39,099 bases of DNA. It comes from Euryarchaeota archaeon TMED129 (GTDB lineage Archaea; Thermoplasmatota; Poseidoniia; Poseidoniales; Thalassarchaeaceae). The position numbers and the translations under genes were made by a program. Location of the stretch: NCBI GenBank assembly GCA_002172375.1, contig NHGE01000016.1, positions 1 through 39,099 of the forward strand, given 5' to 3'. This document shows, piece after piece, positions 18,601 to 27,700 of this stretch. Each line of letters opens with the position of its first letter. Position 1 is the first letter of the stretch. The notes under the pieces were generated by a model that was given only the letters and a program-made list of their open reading frames with translations, was not told where the DNA came from and did not search any database.

Positions 18601-20186
18601 GGTATAAAAGATCCTTCGGATTCATATACTGTAAGTGCAGTTCCAGCACTTACAGCATGTCTCAAGAATCCTGTTGCTCCACTATTAGCACCTTTTACAA
18701 AGGTTGGAGTTGATAATGTATGTGCCTGATTTATTGAAAGTTCTACATTAGTTTGAATATCATAAAGAGCAAGATTCCATTGGTTCTGATTTCCATCAGA
18801 TGTATTATATGAACCAGATTCTAATCTAAAGTCATAAACTCTAGCAACTCCAACTTCATTGCCTGGAGCAGTTTCTTGATTAGAACCTATTCTTTGATTT
18901 CTAAGACTAACAAAATAAGTGTTTCCTAATCCAACAGTTGGATTTCTGTAAACTCGATTAAGTTTTAAAGTAGGACCAGTATTATAAATTACACTTTGGT
19001 TTTCAATTGTTTTTGTTGTTCTTGGTTTATCTACATCTAAGTAAACAGCATTTAATGACTCAATCTCATATCCTTTTACATATGCTTTTCCTGGAGAAAT
19101 TTTGTATAATGCAAGATCATTGGAAACAGTTGCTCCACCAGGACTAAACTGACCTGCATTAAAAATTCCACCGTTACCAACTCTATTATTCAGAGAATCT
19201 ACAACAGTTACATCAAATGGTTTTGCATAATAGTGACCAGACTCATCAAATGTTCTTCTAGCAAGAACATCTGTTAGATCGTTAAATCCTACACCACCAC
19301 CTGCAATACTCTTTTTTTTGTTTATCTGAAGAACACCATTTATAACAGTGGCAAGTAAAATAAAATTATCATCATTAAAATCATCAAGTGCTTTTTTGAA
19401 TAATCTTACACTAATCCTTAATCTATCTGCCCCAGGCGCAGCATAATTGTTAAATCCCTGAGAATTATCATTTAACTCTTCATCAATATCCGCAGTAACA
19501 ACACTTTCATCAATCAAAAGACCAATTCTATAACTTGGTGTTGTAGTGTATTGATCTAATACTAAACTTTCTTTATTTACGTTTACAAAATTTCCTCTAA
19601 TAAAATATACACCACTATCAATTTGGAATACCGAACCAGTGGCAGCAGCTGCTGTTTCTAATGTTACTGCAAGAGGAGTTCCTGCAGCAATGGTTGAATT
19701 TCCAAGTAACCCTGAAGATAGAACTTCATTGCAAACAATTGGTTCACCATCACTAAAAATTTGAGTAGAGTTATTAGCAGTACTAGAGGTCAAATAGTTG
19801 ATGTATAATGTTAAATTACCTCTCTCAGAATCTTCTGGTAATAAAACACTATCTACAAACGCAGTTACTCCTGAATTTTGTCCTGTTATTTTTGTTCCTA
19901 TTAACTGATCAACATATGCCGCTACCGGGACACCCTGATAAGTGTTTTCTAACTGAACACAATAATATATCTGACTATAACCAGTGTTTCCTGGAATTAC
20001 TTTAGTGCCCTCTTTAAAGAAGTGCTGTCCAAACCTTTCAATTTGATTTTGCAGTATCGATTGAAGAGTTGTTAACTCTCTAGCCTGAACAGGAAATCCT
20101 GGCTTGAATAATACCTTATGATAGTCGTTCGTTGCATCAAAATCATCAAAATATGGTGCTACGTTGAGGTTAGTCTGTTGTGGCAT
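12633..20186 (-). CDS. Giant DUF4815-type structural protein (2517 aa)
   Basis: Large baseplate or fibre-base protein, in the position of T4 genes 9-12. The N terminus (1-70) has YHKVLFKPGFPVQARELTTL, LQNQIERFGQHFF and GTKVIPGNTGYS, the start typical of DUF4815. A helical segment (about 1130-1185) contains YQMQDIKKLEDRIKSLEYYT. Around 1700 is YYDPLAQSFLVEDETGVFLT, a strongly conserved region in such proteins. Added modules are SGA modules (ITGQNSGVTAF near 90; FIGQTSGAVAI), two GxGY repeats (about 1930-1990) and YLLIGDEIIEYTNVSG with a VRG turn (about 2139-2180). The conserved C terminus ends FVPRVKELRVIALA. It begins 6 nt after the gp8 stop. The position suggests that it replaces gp10 and perhaps gp9 and gp11, which were not seen. 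The exact role is inferred. Confidence 0.85.
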   Translation of the reverse strand: MPQQTNLNVAPYFDDFDATNDYHKVLFKPGFPVQARELTTLQSILQNQIERFGQHFFKEGTKVIPGNTGYSQIYYCVQLENTYQGVPVAAYVDQLIGTKITGQNSGVTAFVDSVLLPEDSERGNLTLYINYLTSSTANNSTQIFSDGEPIVCNEVLSSGLLGNSTIAAGTPLAVTLETAAAATGSVFQIDSGVYFIRGNFVNVNKESLVLDQYTTTPSYRIGLLIDESVVTADIDEELNDNSQGFNNYAAPGADRLRISVRLFKKALDDFNDDNFILLATVINGVLQINKKKSIAGGGVGFNDLTDVLARRTFDESGHYYAKPFDVTVVDSLNNRVGNGGIFNAGQFSPGGATVSNDLALYKISPGKAYVKGYEIESLNAVYLDVDKPRTTKTIENQSVIYNTGPTLKLNRVYRNPTVGLGNTYFVSLRNQRIGSNQETAPGNEVGVARVYDFRLESGSYNTSDGNQNQWNLALYDIQTNVELSINQAHTLSTPTFVKGANSGATGFLRHAVSAGTALTVYESEGSFIPNERLIFNGVDDGRIAIAVTEHNISDAKSVYGMVGYDGTDSSVGINTFSADVVQSTKFTVGIATISPFTGGVSTVRSNNPAFPGTFIKENDLVQYTDNTTGGLLTEDPIIARVVSVGTTHIDIEGVTAVAGISSGLLPTAALNTTDFKVITTDLASSSDDSLFTPLPKVNVSEINLDDASLTIRKTFDVTIASNELSTQVVAGTNETFLPFDEERYLLIRKDDGTTEALNSDQLDISPNGKTLQIRDLGSNSDATLTATLKKIKPKAKQKIKNRVSSLIIDKSKLVGSGIGTTTLNNGLTHGSFPFGTRVEDEVISLNTPDVIKIHGIYESADTSAASCPQVTLQAINTTSTTTQEFIIGERFIGQTSGAVAIVAEKLDNSNISFIRKNEIAFIEGETVEFEESLGSALVSTLVTPSFNISSNYSFQTGQEKTFYDHGRIRRKVDSSAPSKQLKIYFMNATFSSTDDGDVITANSYEQFDLTTEIKDIDLNRNTDIIDIRPRVSTFVTASTNNRSPLEFLGRSFTGSGQSATNVLASDEAILTDVSYFQGRIDRVYLTKEGKFQIMYGTPSDSPVRPDPIDDAIEICRVQLPPFLYDTSQASLSFMQHKRYQMQDIKKLEDRIKSLEYYTTLSLLEKETANFFIPDDSGLNRFKSGFFVDNFNDFQAQELNLRVNNSIDRKFNELRPRHYTNSVDLVFGPVVDADPTADLDFADIEGNNVRKENDVVTLDYSEVEFIRQNFATRTESVTPFLISFWNGTIELTPSSDNWVDTTRLDAKIIETEGNYNEVFNDNVEAGLIDPQTGFGPMIWDSWETNWTGVEVVDETRERVIQNGPDVIHSGESWRPGRSVSTRQVTDQVIEEQLRTTREFGTRSRSGVRTIVTESFDMESVGDRVVSRDLIPYMRSRNVEFVSKKMKPLTRMYGFFDGVDITEYCVPKLLEITMTSGTFQVGETVIGSMQTTGLGESSAESNAFIRFRTAQHNHREGPYDAPTKTYVENPYLNLPLSVSYSSTSTILNVDTFSLASQARGDFYGWVKAGMTLIGSTSGAIATVENVRLISDLSATLIGSYYIPDPNNITFPRFECGTKTFTLTNDIDNNQDNATTIAEESFAASGTLETVQENIISVRNARVELKNEFQSRNVNRDLGTEVVSSRVVSSRSRTQTIISYYDPLAQSFLVEDETGVFLTSCDVFFRSKDDMDVPVVFQLRTMENGTPTARILPFSEIVLDPNDIETSGDGSIATNIKFKAPVYVEGGTEYAVCLASNSTKYSVYISRIGENDLLTDTFISNQPYLGSLFKSQNASTWEPSQWEDLKFTLYRADFLDTGSVEFYSPELTRGNAQIAKLTPDPIVLQSRSIRVGLGTTVADSYEFGNTFTQATTNASGDLVGTAGSAVGNLSISNAGLGYTPADGGQTFSGVNLVTLTGNGRGATADITVRNGSIVASGATINNAGGSGYQVGDVVGITTIGAASVGRNARLTIAGIGVTNELILNNVQGEFAVGAGKTLFFNNSSGISTELNSSGAVGLGTGGDVQIANIITDTDGLHFKVNHQNHGMYFSDNSVSISGVLPDVKPTKLTAEYSSTSTDQIVVGGATTFSTFEGVGVGTTNVGYLLIGDEIIEYTNVSGNSIGGNIVRGADPKTYPVGTPVYKYELGGINLDRINRTHDLSDVTRLDPFTFDSYQVKIDTSGTTGTDRSTDVGFPKLYITGDRSAGGSKVRASQNMPFEIITPQVQNVTVPGTSITAELRTTTTQSFSGNEIPFVDAGFQDITINQKNYFDTPRMIASKVNEDLQLTNIVGGKSMQMRLFLSSTDTRISPVIDSQRVNAILTSNRVNNIISNYATDPRVNSATEDPTAFQYFSKEIVLENPASSIKVIVAAHINEGSDIRAFFATNNKPGLVPVFTPFPGYANLNERGEIIASENNNGESDSFITKSNILSFESRSLDYREYTFTIDRLPSFRTYRIKLALSSTSQCFVPRVKELRVIALA

Positions 20187-20192
20187 AATTCT

Positions 20193-21746
20193 TTAGAACT
20201 GCAAAATAACTTTTATGTCTTCTTTTTGATTCGATGACCGTGTAATAGACGGTCTATTATCAACGTAAATGATACTACCAGAGTGTGCCTTAACTTCAGG
20301 ATTGGCGATACCGCTATCGAAAGTTTGACCAAGATAATATGTACGATTATTTATTACGGTAGTTATACCTGTAAAATCTGTATCAATTGATAAGTCCTGA
20401 CCAGTTGTTGGTGATATGACTAGAGATCCTCCAGTTCCAGGAGATCCAGAAAACTCAGTTAGATCAAATCCATAAGTAGGTTGAGTTTGTGCTGTTCCTA
20501 CGGTATTAAATCCAGAAAGTGATCTATCTTGCCAGAATTTTAGAACACCAGTGTTTTGATCATAACTTATAACTCTTCCAACTGCTGTAGTACCAGTTGA
20601 TACAGTTTGAGTGAAATAAGAGTCTCCAGCGAAAGATGCAGTACTATATCCAGTACCAACCAATTTTAAAGCGCTAAGAGCACTTGCTTTATCTGCCTGA
20701 AGGAGAGATGATGATCCAAATTGCTGAGGATTTTCAACAACACCAACTCTTGCAATTTGGTTTCCTGTTATAAAGTCTGGGTTTGTGCTATCATTTTCAA
20801 TTCTAGAGTAAAGAAGAACATTATATGCACCAAGTTCTCTATAGATATTTGCACCATGACCACCTTGAGGTGGAATGATTACATCGAAAGATGGTCTTGT
20901 GGTTCCTGTTGGTACTCCACCAGCAACTAAATCTACGTTGCCGTATGTATATCCAGATCCTTGATTTGAGACAGTAACAGAACTTACTTGCTGATTTCCG
21001 TCAACAACAATAGTGCATTGTGCTCCTGTACCATCACCTCTGATTGGAACTGAAGTATAAACACTATTTGCCGTACCAAGACCAACACCTTTGTTAGTCA
21101 CAGTTACGATTTTAATTCCACCATCGACTGCATTATCTCTTACTGCTGAATTTTCTGCAGCAGTTAACCAGTCTGTTGGAACTGGCATGAAATCTGTTGA
21201 TTCAAATCTAACAACTTCACTGGGTTTAATTGTATAAAGATATTTCCAAATATATCCATCACCACTTGTTCCAGCAGACCTTGGTTCTAGATCAGTGAAA
21301 GTTGGTTCATCTAGAGATGGTCTACCTTCAGTATTATCTGGATCTGTTCCATTCTGCAGACAAATATAAACTCTGAAATCACTATTCAGTACAATATAAT
21401 TTGCAGAGTAGAGATTAGTTGCACCAGAAACTGATGCTGTATTTGATCTGGAATAATCATGTCTGTACATATCATAAGTTGTTCCAGAAGACCAAGTTAG
21501 TTTTGGAACAACTTGTCTTGCATCATCAGTATTGATTTTTTTCAATGCGATCATTGTATCCCAATAATCATTTTCCTGATCAAAACTATCTTTAGGAGCA
21601 GGTGGATCGGAATCCCAATCAGATTGATAATCTGCAGGATTGGTCAATCCAATAAAGGAATAATAAGAATTGCTTGCATTAGATACGCCAGCAATAAAAT
21701 TACCTGCATTTAATATTCTAATCTGATCAGTTATAATGGCAGCCAT
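20193..21746 (-). CDS. 8: Baseplate wedge subunit gp8
   Basis: Baseplate wedge protein. At 517 aa it is longer than T4 gp8 (334 aa) but keeps the marked regions of marine T4-like gp8: FIAGVSNASNSYYSFIGLTN at the N terminus, DYWDTMIALKKI, YDMYRHDYSRSN, FRVYICLQNGTDP, SGDGYIWKYLYTIKPSE (161-177), and IPPQGGHGANIYRELGAYNV (291-310). Residues about 212-285 carry an inserted GxGY beta unit (NQGSGYTYGNVDLVAGG). The C-terminal half has strand-rich segments and ends SNQKEDIKVILQF. A late promoter box lies 20 nt upstream of the ATG. The 2517-aa gene follows after 6 nt. In T4, gp8 joins gp6, gp7, gp10, gp25 and gp53 in each wedge. Confidence 0.92.
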   Translation of the reverse strand: MAAIITDQIRILNAGNFIAGVSNASNSYYSFIGLTNPADYQSDWDSDPPAPKDSFDQENDYWDTMIALKKINTDDARQVVPKLTWSSGTTYDMYRHDYSRSNTASVSGATNLYSANYIVLNSDFRVYICLQNGTDPDNTEGRPSLDEPTFTDLEPRSAGTSGDGYIWKYLYTIKPSEVVRFESTDFMPVPTDWLTAAENSAVRDNAVDGGIKIVTVTNKGVGLGTANSVYTSVPIRGDGTGAQCTIVVDGNQQVSSVTVSNQGSGYTYGNVDLVAGGVPTGTTRPSFDVIIPPQGGHGANIYRELGAYNVLLYSRIENDSTNPDFITGNQIARVGVVENPQQFGSSSLLQADKASALSALKLVGTGYSTASFAGDSYFTQTVSTGTTAVGRVISYDQNTGVLKFWQDRSLSGFNTVGTAQTQPTYGFDLTEFSGSPGTGGSLVISPTTGQDLSIDTDFTGITTVINNRTYYLGQTFDSGIANPEVKAHSGSIIYVDNRPSITRSSNQKEDIKVILQF

Positions 21747-21765
21747 TTTGGACAGAGTTTTTCTT

Positions 21766-21773
21766 TATTTATC
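21766..21773 (-). promoter_or_regulatory. Late promoter box for gp8
   Basis: The minus strand reads GATAAATA 20 nt before the gp8 ATG, in the short gap after the 4250-aa gene. Confidence 0.65.
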
Positions 21774-21778
21774 AAGTA

Positions 21779-24700
21779 TTAAACAATGTAATTTTTGAAT
21801 TTCAAGGAATTTGATCTAGTGACTAATGTTGATGTAGAAATACCAGTTCCCTCAGAAATTCCAATTCCACCTAAAGTATAAGAATTATAAGAGTTAGACT
21901 CTGCCCTAGCAGTAATGTCTATTCTTCCCCAACTATAATTTCCAAAGAAATCTGAGGTTGTTATACCCGATGTGATGTGTTGATCCACATCAACAGTAAC
22001 TCTTCTTACATGAGTTGTAATTCCCTGAACACTTGTTGATATAGAAACCGCAGTTCTTACGGCATAGACATTATCAGCAAAAGAAGTTCCTACACCTACA
22101 GTGTTACCTGAAGGATCAAACGAGGTTATTGATGTTGTTCCTGCACCTATATTAGAATTCCTTACTACAAACAAATCATTTGCATCGAGAGAACTAATTG
22201 TCACTGCAGTTCCAGTAATAGAAGTATCTCTAAGGAATGAGTTAAACGGAATATGAACATCAAAGATGAGTGATGTCGTACCAACTCCTACATTTGTGGT
22301 TCCAAATCCAACAATAATACCATTATCTCCAGAATAAGAATTCACACTTACTTCTTCTTCAGAGTAAGTTGGAGGAGAAATAAGAACAGTTGGTGGGTTT
22401 GTATAAGTATATCCAACACCTGGACTTGTGACGGCAACTCCTGTGACTGTCCCTCCAGCACTAATGGTAACATTACCAAATCCTCTGGATGTAGTTCCAA
22501 CACCAACAGTTGAACCAAAGCTTACAGTAGCAGTTGTATATCCAACACCACCATCAGAAATAGTGACAGAAGAGATAGTGCCAAATCCAGAAACAACTGC
22601 AGTACCAGCTGCACCTGTCTTAGTTTCTTGTCTTACAAACTTAATTTTCTTTTGGAAATCTAAATCTGTATCATTCTCATTTTGAGAGTTAAAGATAGGT
22701 CTTAAATTATCAACATAGATTGCTGTTGATCCCACTCCAACAGACTTGATGAGATATGCACTTGGATTAATAACAGGTTCGTACAACTCTCTATCCTTAC
22801 CAACACCGATTTGATTGATAAAGATATCTTCTGTTTGACGACACCAATCAACAGGTCTTTCAAGAGTAATATCAGATGTATTTCCTGGACCCTCATAAGG
22901 ATTAGTTTCAACAGTATTGGTGGACTTAACATTCTCTACAATTCTTTCATCTTCTGTTAGATATGATGCTTGACCAATTGATCTATCACTCTTGAGTTGT
23001 AAAGAATCACCTTTCTTCACTGTTTCAATAATATTTCTAAAGATAACATCAGTGTCACCACTTCCTTTATAGAAGAGAATGTTTACAGTATCGCCTACCT
23101 TAAGAGGTTCTGTGAATACAACGGTGCTTCCTCCATTAAATGTATATCCCTCTCCAGGAACTTGTAGAGTATTATTAACAAATACAAGGAGAACATCTTC
23201 AACGTTGATCTTAGACCCTTTAGCAGCAACGATTGAGACGATAGAACCTGCTTTTGTAAGTGGGAAATCTTTTCTAACACCATCAATAAATTCATCAACC
23301 CTATCCAGAACATCTAATGTTCCAATTGTCCATCCACTGAACTCATCTATATGAACTTCATCAATTGTCATTTGGAACTCATTTCCAGAATAAGAAGAAG
23401 TGGTTGGAATACCAGTTGTTCCTCCAATAGCAACCGTCAAGATCTGACCATTACCATATCCATAACCAGAGTTTACAATCTCAAAGTCAATAACACTAGA
23501 TCCCTGACCAACAACAACATTTGCAGTTGCATGTGTTCCAAATCCAGTAGCAGAGGAGGAACTGTATACCAACGGTATGTTGGAGTAACTTAATGGATTG
23601 TCAAATACAACATCGAGTGGTTTGTTGAGTTTACCGCATCTTGCATAAAAATGTTTTCTAGTCGAAATACCAGTGTTTATTTCAAAAGTTGTATTATCAA
23701 TAATTCTAAGAACTTTTGTTCCATTTACTGCTGGGTCAAATGTACTAGCAGAGTTATTGGTTGCTCTTGGTGCAATAATAACAGGTTGTGCAGTTCCTCC
23801 ACTTTGGAAGAAAGTTGGAACTGTAGAAACACCAGCATTGACTTCAAATTCAGTAGAACTATTAACTGCAGTTACTTTAGCACCACAGTAAACTGGATCT
23901 GTTGCTCTAGGATAAGTATGGGTAGATGATCCACTATCAAGTCCACAAGTAAATCCAAGACCAGTCAGAAGGACATCACTCTTCTGTCCTGTAGTGGAAA
24001 GATTGTGAGCACCTGATGTGGTTACAGTCATGATGCCACTTACGTTATCATAAATCGCATTAGTAACATTAACCGGTCCTGAACCACTGTAGTCGCAGGT
24101 AAACGCTATTCCAGAAACAATAATTTCATCATCAAGAGTCAATCCATGTGCGGTGGATGTAGTGACGGTTGTTAATCCAGTTATTGAAGTATAACCAACG
24201 TTTGATATATCTCTAGGTGCATAGAATACCTGAGAGTTTGTAACAGCAACTCCAATGATATGTCCACCAGATACTGATGCTGTTCCAATAGAAACGATGT
24301 TTGATTCTGATGTAGAATTTGTTCTGATTGCAACATTGACAACCAATTCATCAACATTAGTTCCTGTTGTTTGTATTCCACTTCTATAACCAGAACCACT
24401 ATTACCAATAGCAATGGAGGTGATAGTTCCCGAAGCAGATACGACAGCAGTTCCACCCGCAGCAACCAATGGTTGATAACCAAAACCTTCAGTTGATGCC
24501 ACTGAGACGATAATACCACCCTTAGGATAACTAGAAATTCCAACGTCTGGTCCAAGTGGAACTGTATTAGTTCCTTGGAAGGTGATGGATGTAATACCAG
24601 ACTGTTCACTCAGGACATATTGGTCGGTAAGTCCAGGTGACTGGAATATGTCATTAACTAAGATGACAGCACCTTCTGTCGAAATACCAGGAGTGTCAGA

Positions 24701-27700
24701 TCCACTTTGCTTGAGATTAAATTCATTTTCCGTAGCATTAAATCCTGCAGAAATGTCATCAAAAACATAGTTCTTATAATAAGTCTCATTTGCAGTATCA
24801 ACAATACCAGATCTCATGAAAGATCTTCCTTGGAAACTGGAAGATGTAGTGATACCAGTCCAATCTCTTTCATCAGGTGGATTTGTAGTCGATCCAATAG
24901 GAGTATTTCCAAACGGTGCTTCTACAAAGTTCAGTACATTATCTACAATATTGTAATTTCCTACAATTTTGGTAACTAAATCTCCGGTGGCAGCGACTCC
25001 AATCTTTGTTCCTAACCACTCTCTACGAACTCTAACGGTATTTGTACTGCCAATACCAACACCTTCAATCTTCATAATTTCATCACCAATTTGAATTAGA
25101 TCTGATCCGAAGAAAGATGTAATTCCACTAAATTTCAAAATGTTGTCCACAGTCAACATCTGATCAGCAAGTGTGGTAGTTAGAGCAGCAGAAACTATGG
25201 GAGACTGAATAACATTATCAAGTGCAACCATAACCTTTGCATTTTGATTAGTAGATACAAATCTATGAGATGTACCAATACCAACACTTTCAAGTTCAAC
25301 TACCTCAGGAATTGACTTCAATGCATTTGCAGCACTTGTTGCAATCTTGATGATATTGTCATCGACTTTAACAGCAAATAGATTTTCTCCTGGAAGGAAG
25401 GTTGTATTTGCAGCACCAACAAAACTAGTTGATGCAATGCCAATGGAGGAAGATGCAGTTCCAACATGAACATATTTCAGTTTTTCACCACTCACAAAGA
25501 AGTGATTTGGAATTTTAATGGAATTATCTGTAGTGTTAACAACATCGGTATCATTTGCCTCAAAGTATCTTTCAAAGATTGGAAGATTTTCATGCTGTAT
25601 TTCAAATCCTCTCTTGATATCAGAGTCTGTGCCTTGATAAGATCCCAAATCACTAGTAATCGATCCATTAGTGAAATCAATCGCATTAGGTAATGAAGTG
25701 TCTTCATTCAAAGTTAATGCATTCATGTATACATTAACTACTGTGTCAATACTTGCATTTGGAGTAAAGACGAGAGAAACGGTTCCTGCGGCAGAAACTC
25801 TAGATCCAAATGTTCCTAATCCAGCACCAGTTTCTATGACACCATATTCAGTGTCGTATGTCTGATAACTTTCTGGTGAAGTTACATAATCATCAACAAC
25901 AATAATTTCAGAAAGTTGAGTTGAAGTATTGGTTGTATCAGTAACTTGTGCTATAAAATAAGCAGCATCATAATTATTTGGATATTCAGCAACTGTATTG
26001 ATTCCTGGAGACCCTGAGGAAGAGATGCTAGTTGTTCTAGCTTCAAGTCTAGCTCTAGTGAGATCAGCAGTTCCAATACCAGTAATAGTATTTGTAGAAA
26101 GTCCTACTTGAATAGTGTTAATTACACCTGTAGTTGCAATACCAACAGAAGTTGGAATAAAATCAACATTTAAAGAAGAACCACTGAAATATGCATGATA
26201 TGTGCCAAGTCCAATTGCAGAATATCCTCCAAGATTTGTTGTCAATCTTCCATATTCCAACATCTCAATGTTTGTTCCATCATGAACAATATTAAGTTCA
26301 ATTGATTCAAATTCTTCATTTCTAGTCAAGTCTGGATTTATATCAACCAGAACTTTAACACTAGTATGAGTATCTCCAATTGAAACGATAGTGGTGGTGA
26401 CTCCAGATGTTACTGGAGAACTCTTAGTTTCAATTGTTGCAACTCCACCAAGACTTGTAGTTCCAGTTCCCAGGAAATTGTCATTTAAGTTGTATGAGAA
26501 GATGCTAAGATCATAATCATTAACTGCGGATTTAGTTGGATAGAATTGGAGTTGAGCTTCGGATCCAGAGATAGCAAAGTCAAATGAACCTTGATCATAA
26601 TGAGTTTCAACTCTACCATATTGATTCAAGTATCCACGGGAATTGTCATGGAGGAGATCGACAATCATCAATTGTCTTTGTGCATTATATCTCTTGTCTC
26701 TGACATATGTGATATACTTTTGGGATCTAACATCACTCAAGGAGAAAGTATCTACTACACTAAAAGAAAATGGTCTAGGACTACTATTAAACTGACTACC
26801 AATATCATCAATGGAAAGAACTCTATTACCAACGGATTCAAAATAATCTGTAAGAATTCTATTAGAGAAGACTATTTCGTCGGAAATAAGTTTTGAACCC
26901 TGAGTTAGATTATTTTCTGTGGCAAGATCAAATCCATAGACACAATTCAAACTTGCAAATCCATCAATGTTATTGACAGTATTAATACTAGTAGTATCGG
27001 TTGGAATTCCAACAGACATACTATTACTATTGTTAGTCTCTAACTGATAGTCCGAGAACTTCTTATAACCTAATGTGTGATTTTGTGCAGAAACAACATC
27101 ATTCCAATCATCATAAGGAACTCTAGATCTCAATGAGTATGAGAAGTTTTGATAGTAAAAATTGTCTTGAAGTTTTTGTAGTTCAAAGTTTAAACGACCA
27201 AAATCTTCTTGCCAACCTTGAATAACTTTTGAAGTTGCTTCTAAATCAATATAAGAATCAAAGGAAGTGATGGAAGCAGCAATTCCCTGAACTTTAGAAT
27301 CAGAACCTCTAATAACTTCACCGACAACGAAATTATCATCTGACGAAACTGTTACTACATTAATTTTTGGATCCCAACTTTGAACCGTTCCATTCGCAGA
27401 AACTGATTTAATTATTTCTCCATTGATAAAGTTTCTTGTGTTTAAGGTAGAAGTAAATGATGGGAAATGTTTGGATGCAAGTATTTTTCCAGAAGAACTA
27501 GTTGCATTGAAAGTTCCTGGGAACTCACTACCTTCTAACAATCCAGACATACTATAAGTAACACTTCCAATACCACCAAGATTTTCAGTAATTCCTGTAA
27601 CATCAAACAACTTATAGTCATATTCAGAAGAGTTGTATCCTTTCCCAGTTGATCCTACACCAACACTGATACCCTCTACAAGAACTTTATCCCCTACAGC

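Noticed and set aside
22400-24500. Clusters of near-repeated short DNA words suggesting a CRISPR or satellite array
   Set aside because: The repeats follow codons for VGxGTT and GxGY turns, are uneven in spacing and have no spacer structure, so they are protein-level repeats.
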